From the NCBI RefSeq assembly GCF_047495875.1, contig NC_092475.1:7964501-8028500 (forward strand): 64,000 nt of DNA. Reading direction: 5' to 3'. The DNA is from Pithys albifrons albifrons (lineage: Eukaryota; Chordata; Aves; Passeriformes; Thamnophilidae). The stretch's first letter is position 1; each line of letters starts with the position of its first letter. Positions 62,501 through 64,000 of this stretch are shown piece after piece. A program made the position numbers and the translations under genes. Under the pieces are notes generated by a model that saw only the letters and a list, made by a program, of their open reading frames with translations, searched no databases and was not told where the DNA came from.

Positions 62501-63626
62501 ATAAGAATCTTCCTCTGTGAGCTTGGCTAAAATGTTCAGTAAAGGAGCTTTGCTATCCTTGGCTACTTCTTAATTTGCCCAGTAAAGACACTTCTTTTCT
62601 TTGCAGGTTTAGTATCCACATCAGGTGCTGCTTTTTTTATTTTTTTCCCTGTGTACGTAAACCCTGTTTTGCCACAGGACATGAGGCTTTTCCTTGCTGA
62701 CTCAAACTATTAATGTATGGAAACCTCCACCACTAGTTGTTGTAATGGTGGAACAAACTGACCCAGCCATTAGTGAGAGAATGAAGTGTCCATTGTGCTT
62801 TTCTTTAATTTTTTTCTTTCCTAAAGTACATTGCCCCCTTTATTCACAACTGTCTATTACAGACCTCCCTGGGCTTTTTGGTTTTGCGTGTTAAGTTTGT
62901 TTTCTTCCTATCCCTGGTGGCTCTCCTGGTTTACAGAGCAGTTTGTTCCTTACTCATTGTTTTGTCCCCTTTGAGGAAGTTGCCAGCATTTCCATTAGCT
63001 TATAATACTAATGCCTGTAGCCTCCTTAGGTATCTGCCTGTTCAGAAGGGATTTTTTAATTTGTTCTAATATAAATATGCTGTGGCAAGCAGAAGCCTTA
63101 ATTATACTTATTCAATAGAACATAACAAAGAGGGTAAATTAGAGTGATTTTTACTCTGTTAAGTTTCATGCACCTATTTTACTGTTTCAAGTTAACATGA
63201 AATGCATTTTCAAGGTGAGAGCTGGAGGTTATTCCAGGGGCACACACAGTCAGGATTGAGAGGTGTCTGTCTGTGTGGAGATGCCTTGTGGCTGATTAAA
63301 AAGATGATCCTCCTTGTCTGAACATTAATTCCTGCTGCAAGCAACTGAGCTGGAATTGAATAAGCATCTCCTTTTAGCCCCTAGACAAGACCCTGAGCCA
63401 GAAGAACCTTCAGCCTGACCCAGTGGAGACATTTCTGTGACTGTTGTGTTGACAGCTCATCATTAACTTACTGAGGCCCCTACAAATCTGCTAATATTGA
63501 TCCATCTTAAACTGTTCTGTTTCTCACCTGCAGGATGAATCTACAGGAGAGATCACCTTCTACATGAAGGGAGCAGATGTGGTGATGGCTGGAATTGTGC
63601 AGTACAACGATTGGCTGGAGGAGGAG
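26437..63626 (+). CDS. ATP9A: ATP9A, class II P4-type ATPase (5' part, 16 exons, continues beyond window)
   Basis: Sixteen exons join in frame to give 587 residues, closely similar to human ATP9A (about 1047). The protein is the Neo1-like P4 ATPase of endosomes and trans-Golgi. It is thought to flip phospholipid to the cytosolic leaflet, acts in endosomal recycling, and works without a CDC50 subunit. Visible: cytosolic N terminus with a cysteine cluster (residues 24-31); M1 about 75-95 and M2 about 103-120; actuator-domain DGET at 193-196; M3 about 306-326 and M4 with PISL at 344-347; phosphorylation motif DKTGT with Asp391; nucleotide-binding SSPDEVAL around 498-505, FTYESKRMG (about 543-551) and KGAD at 568-571. 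The start ([18 protein letters not shown]) matches the human N terminus and has G at -3. The remaining P and C-terminal membrane domains lie off the right edge. Confidence 0.97.
26505..34655 (+). other. ATP9A: ATP9A intron 1 (8.2 kb)
   Basis: The first 400 bases belong to the CpG island and include a (GGA)n run. The remainder is AT-leaning intron with no exon, RNA gene or recognisable LINE copy. Open frames of up to about 130 codons on either strand show no domain and are treated as chance. Confidence 0.85.
34656..34800 (+). CDS. ATP9A: ATP9A coding exon 2
   Basis: Acceptor TGTAG, donor GTAAGC at 34801. Encodes Gly23 to Gly71. It opens with a cysteine cluster (C24, C25, C27, C30, C31) and continues with the conserved [12 protein letters not shown] and [18 protein letters not shown] segments before M1. 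Confidence 0.96.
34801..35114 (+). other. ATP9A: ATP9A intron 2
   Basis: A 314-base intron ending in a long T-rich tract. Nothing else is seen. Confidence 0.9.
35115..35228 (+). CDS. ATP9A: ATP9A coding exon 3 (M1)
   Basis: Encodes residues 72-109 in phase 0, donor GTAGGT. It contains the first membrane helix ([17 protein letters not shown]) and the start of the second. Confidence 0.97.
35229..36847 (+). other. ATP9A: ATP9A intron 3
   Basis: A 1.6 kb intron with an AT-rich simple tract at 36340-36420 (described separately). No other recognisable content. Confidence 0.88.
36370..36416 (+). repeat. AT-rich tandem repeat (12-base unit)
   Basis: Two exact copies of a TATATAGATTTC unit (36370-36393), running into a TATATAAATAAA-type tail. 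A small, low-complexity minisatellite-like tract. Confidence 0.75.
36848..36956 (+). CDS. ATP9A: ATP9A coding exon 4 (M2 and start of actuator domain)
   Basis: Acceptor TTTCAG, donor GTCAGC (weaker than consensus), phase 1. Encodes residues 110-145 plus one base: end of M2 and the [20 protein letters not shown] segment leading into the actuator domain. Confidence 0.96.
37151..37537 (-). mobile_element. CR1 LINE 3' fragment
   Basis: The + strand reads as reverse-complement CR1: ATAATCATGGGATGGGTTGGAAGG at the left end, then the typical GGTTGCTCCAAGCCCCATCCAACCTGGCC, CTCTGGGCAACCTGTG and AATCCCAATTCTCTCAGCC landmarks. The copy is antisense to ATP9A and about 390 bases long. It is the best-preserved repeat in the window, yet 5'-truncated and diverged. 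Confidence 0.9.
41040..41350. promoter_or_regulatory. Candidate conserved element in ATP9A intron 4
   Basis: An AT-rich block with TTTGATC/CTTTGAT TCF-like words near 41055-41085 and several homeodomain- and FOX-like cores. No repeat similarity and no long open frame. Function inferred from texture only. Confidence 0.25.
42500..42800. promoter_or_regulatory. Candidate conserved element in ATP9A intron 4 (FOX and RUNX words)
   Basis: Contains isolated CpGs in an otherwise AT-rich intron, a FOX-type TGTTTAC at 42596-42602, a RUNX-type AACCGCA at 42648-42654 and homeodomain cores near 42700-42730. The retained CpGs and dense motif mix suggest constraint, but no alignment was possible. Confidence 0.3.
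43080..43300. promoter_or_regulatory. Candidate conserved element in ATP9A intron 4 (homeodomain words)
   Basis: An AT-rich block with TAATGATT/AATTA words near 43189-43203, a TAATCCC OTX/PITX-type site at 43221-43227, and CCAATTG nearby. No coding or repeat signal. Confidence 0.27.
43891..43949 (+). CDS. ATP9A: ATP9A coding exon 5
   Basis: Completes Gly146 and encodes to Lys165 ([19 protein letters not shown]), the first strands of the actuator domain. Acceptor TTTGCAG, donor GTTTGC, ending in phase 0. Only 59 bases, so found by splice sites and peptide. Confidence 0.95.
43950..44808 (+). other. ATP9A: ATP9A intron 5
   Basis: 859 bases. A CpG-rich patch of about 80 bases lies at 44715-44785, just before the acceptor. 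Nothing else is recognised. Confidence 0.88.
44809..44860 (+). CDS. ATP9A: ATP9A coding exon 6
   Basis: Encodes residues 166-182 plus one base ([17 protein letters not shown]) of the actuator domain. Acceptor CTTGCAG, donor GTAAAC, phase 1. Confidence 0.95.
44861..45443 (+). other. ATP9A: ATP9A intron 6
   Basis: 583 bases, with no repeat or RNA gene recognised. Confidence 0.88.
45444..45538 (+). CDS. ATP9A: ATP9A coding exon 7 (DGET actuator motif)
   Basis: Completes Gly183 and runs to Ser214. It contains [13 protein letters not shown] with DGET at 193-196, the P4 version of the TGE dephosphorylation loop; its glutamate (E195) drives hydrolysis of the aspartyl-phosphate. Donor GTAAGC. Confidence 0.97.
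45539..46625 (+). other. ATP9A: ATP9A intron 7
   Basis: 1087 bases. No element recognised. Confidence 0.88.
46626..46706 (+). CDS. ATP9A: ATP9A coding exon 8
   Basis: Encodes residues 215-241 in phase 0 ([27 protein letters not shown]), in the actuator domain. Acceptor TTCTAG, donor GTGAGT. Confidence 0.97.
46707..47710 (+). other. ATP9A: ATP9A intron 8
   Basis: 1004 bases. Nothing recognisable beyond ordinary intron. Confidence 0.88.
47711..47786 (+). CDS. ATP9A: ATP9A coding exon 9
   Basis: Encodes residues 242-266 plus one base ([20 protein letters not shown] and onward). Acceptor TTGTAG, donor GTAGGG. Confidence 0.96.
47787..49851 (+). other. ATP9A: ATP9A intron 9
   Basis: 2.1 kb, AT-leaning, with no repeat family or RNA gene recognised. 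Confidence 0.87.
49852..49928 (+). CDS. ATP9A: ATP9A coding exon 10
   Basis: Completes Gly267 and runs to Lys292 ([25 protein letters not shown]), the TGRE region before M3. Acceptor GTTTAG, donor GTATGG. Confidence 0.96.
49929..50525 (+). other. ATP9A: ATP9A intron 10
   Basis: 597 bases. No element recognised. Confidence 0.88.
50526..50686 (+). CDS. ATP9A: ATP9A coding exon 11 (M3 and M4)
   Basis: Encodes residues 293-345 plus two bases. It holds M3 ([20 protein letters not shown]) and most of M4 with NIIPI. The PIS(L) replaces the PEGL-type motif of ion pumps and is characteristic of P4 lipid-transporting ATPases. Donor GTAAGG. Confidence 0.97.
50687..51426 (+). other. ATP9A: ATP9A intron 11
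   Basis: 740 bases. Open frames run through its end into exon 12 on both strands, but no independent gene is supported. Confidence 0.88.
51427..51569 (+). CDS. ATP9A: ATP9A coding exon 12 (phosphorylation site)
   Basis: Completes Ser346 and runs to Thr393 plus one base: [14 protein letters not shown] through [12 protein letters not shown]. Asp391 is the aspartate phosphorylated in the catalytic cycle. The intron falls inside the DKTGT motif. Acceptor GCACAG, donor GTATCT. Confidence 0.97.
51570..52300 (+). other. ATP9A: ATP9A intron 12
   Basis: 731 bases, phase 1, splitting the Gly codon of the DKTGT motif. No element recognised. Confidence 0.88.
52301..52413 (+). CDS. ATP9A: ATP9A coding exon 13
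   Basis: Completes Gly394 and runs to Gln431: [37 protein letters not shown], the start of the nucleotide-binding domain. Acceptor TTGCAG, donor GTACAC. Confidence 0.97.
52414..53777 (+). other. ATP9A: ATP9A intron 13
   Basis: 1.36 kb. No repeat family or RNA gene recognised. Confidence 0.88.
53778..53990 (+). CDS. ATP9A: ATP9A coding exon 14
   Basis: Encodes residues 432-502 in phase 0, from [10 protein letters not shown] to YQASSPDE, in the nucleotide-binding domain. Its GC content is higher than the surrounding introns. Acceptor TTCAAG, donor GTCAGT. Confidence 0.97.
57590..57990. promoter_or_regulatory. Candidate conserved element in ATP9A intron 14
   Basis: A strongly AT-rich 400-base block with repeated TCF/LEF-like CTTTGAT and TTCAAAG words near 57609-57640, AATATTGATT and AATTGATT homeodomain-like words near 57686-57705, and no repeat similarity. 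AT richness alone can generate such words, so confidence is low. Confidence 0.22.
58451..58498 (+). repeat. T/G low-complexity tract
   Basis: Alternating T runs and GGG/GG groups across about 48 bases. Low-complexity sequence only; no poly(A) retroposon body is recognisable next to it. Confidence 0.7.
58871..59105 (-). mobile_element. CR1 LINE 3' fragment
   Basis: Reverse-complement CR1 on the + strand: AATCATTTAGGTTGGAAAAG and CCTCCGAGATCACTGAGTCC at the left, then CTCTGGGCAGCCCCTTCCAATGCCTGACCACCC and AAGAAATTCTTCCTGATGTCC near the right end. It ends about 260 bases before exon 15. Antisense to ATP9A and well preserved. Confidence 0.9.
59366..59527 (+). CDS. ATP9A: ATP9A coding exon 15 (nucleotide-binding domain)
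   Basis: Encodes residues 503-556: [20 protein letters not shown] through [13 protein letters not shown]. With the end of exon 14 it forms SSPDEVALV, and the FTYESKRM motif contacts ATP. Acceptor CTCAG, donor GTGAGT. Flanked on both sides by CR1 fragments. Confidence 0.97.
59561..59720 (-). mobile_element. CR1 LINE 3' fragment
   Basis: Reverse-complement CR1: CTCACAGGACAGGGCAGGCTGGAAGGAACC, CTCATCTGATCCAACCTCCC, GGCCATCCCAGAGCACATGG and GGGAGACTCCACAGCCTCTCTGGGCAA all match the familiar consensus order. Antisense to ATP9A. It differs in subfamily features from the copy at 58871, so the two look like independent insertions. Confidence 0.88.
61860..62170. promoter_or_regulatory. Candidate conserved element in ATP9A intron 15 (RUNX-like cluster)
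   Basis: Three RUNX-type cores lie within about 145 bases: ACCACA at 61924-61929, TGTGG at 62048-62052 (opposite strand) and ACCACG at 62063-62068. The setting is single-copy-looking and contains isolated CpGs. Regulatory role is inference. Confidence 0.27.
63534..63626 (+). CDS. ATP9A: ATP9A coding exon 16 (KGAD motif)
   Basis: Encodes residues 557-587 in phase 0: [35 protein letters not shown] (568-571) contains the lysine that binds ATP in P-type ATPases. Acceptor CTGCAG, donor GTACAG. The next exon, expected to start at CGNMAREGL in the human protein, lies outside the window. Confidence 0.97.
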
Positions 63627-64000
63627 GTACAGGGCTGTCCCTCCTGGGTGTGGGGGGCTCCCTGGGCCAGTGCTGTTCTCCTCCAGGCAGGAGGGACCTC
63701 ACTGCTGAAATATCTGTGAGCCAGGAGGTCACTCATCTTGGCAATTCACTGGATTAGTCTTCAGCCAAACACAAATGCCGTAAGGAAGTCAGGTGGCAAG
63801 TTCAACATGTTTTGTGCAGAACAAGTCCTGTAAATAAAATGGGTTTCCCTCAAAACTGACTGACACCAAATTTGTCCTGGGCTTGATTCTGAGTTTGGAT
63901 CTGTTTTAGACTGAAAGGTCTGATTTCAAAACTACATTTGGCAGCTTGGTATTGGAATGTGTTTGTTGGGTTAGTAATAATGGTGGCACAGAGTTCACAG
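63627..64000 (+). other. ATP9A: ATP9A intron 16 (partial)
   Basis: Start of an intron that runs off the right edge. No acceptor or further exon is visible in the 374 bases present. Confidence 0.9.

Larger units (their letters stand above)
59528..63533 (+). other. ATP9A: ATP9A intron 15 (4.0 kb)
   Basis: Begins with a CR1 copy only about 34 bases after the donor. A candidate element with RUNX-like sites lies at about 61860-62170. The stretch 59850-60270 is GC-richer and has a chance open frame on the - strand. The rest is ordinary intron. Confidence 0.86.

Noticed and set aside
1..64000. CRISPR arrays, bacterial operons, insertion sequences or endogenous retroviral genes
   Set aside because: Spliced vertebrate genes and CR1 tails dominate. 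I saw no regularly spaced repeats, no operon-like gene packing and no retroviral gene-like frames.

Overview
The window is vertebrate genomic DNA, almost certainly from a bird. Two large multi-exon protein genes lie in tandem on the + strand. The genome is compact and poor in repeats, and the only interspersed repeats I can recognise are CR1 LINE tails, the typical sauropsid element. Both genes start in CpG-rich promoters, and every inferred exon boundary keeps GT..AG and reading frame.

Region 1-15.8 kb is SALL4, a complete four-exon gene encoding 1111 residues. It has a short first coding exon carrying the NuRD-recruiting peptide, a 7.5 kb first intron rich in CpG and AT-rich islands, a 2.5 kb second exon, two small last exons and a ~1.7 kb 3' UTR ending at an AATAAA. 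An internal splice donor in exon 2 predicts the SALL4B-type short isoform.

Region 15.8-25.8 kb is intergenic, with one CR1 fragment and one stretch that could be a conserved non-coding element.

Region 25.8-64 kb is the 5' part of ATP9A, a P4-type ATPase (putative lipid flippase). A CpG island surrounds exon 1. Sixteen coding exons (residues 1-587 of an expected ~1047) are present, through the actuator domain, M1-M4, the DKTGT phosphorylation site and most of the nucleotide-binding domain. The gene continues past the right edge.

The two genes are not functionally coupled. SALL4 is a stem-cell, germline and limb transcriptional repressor; ATP9A is an endosome/trans-Golgi membrane protein. Their tandem order and shared orientation match human 20q13.2, so this is an ancient syntenic block. 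I found no novel gene system. The most interesting signals are regulatory: the conserved isoform donor, possible alternative SALL4 first exons, and several candidate enhancer blocks in introns and the intergenic gap. These are inferences from composition and motif content, not from alignments.
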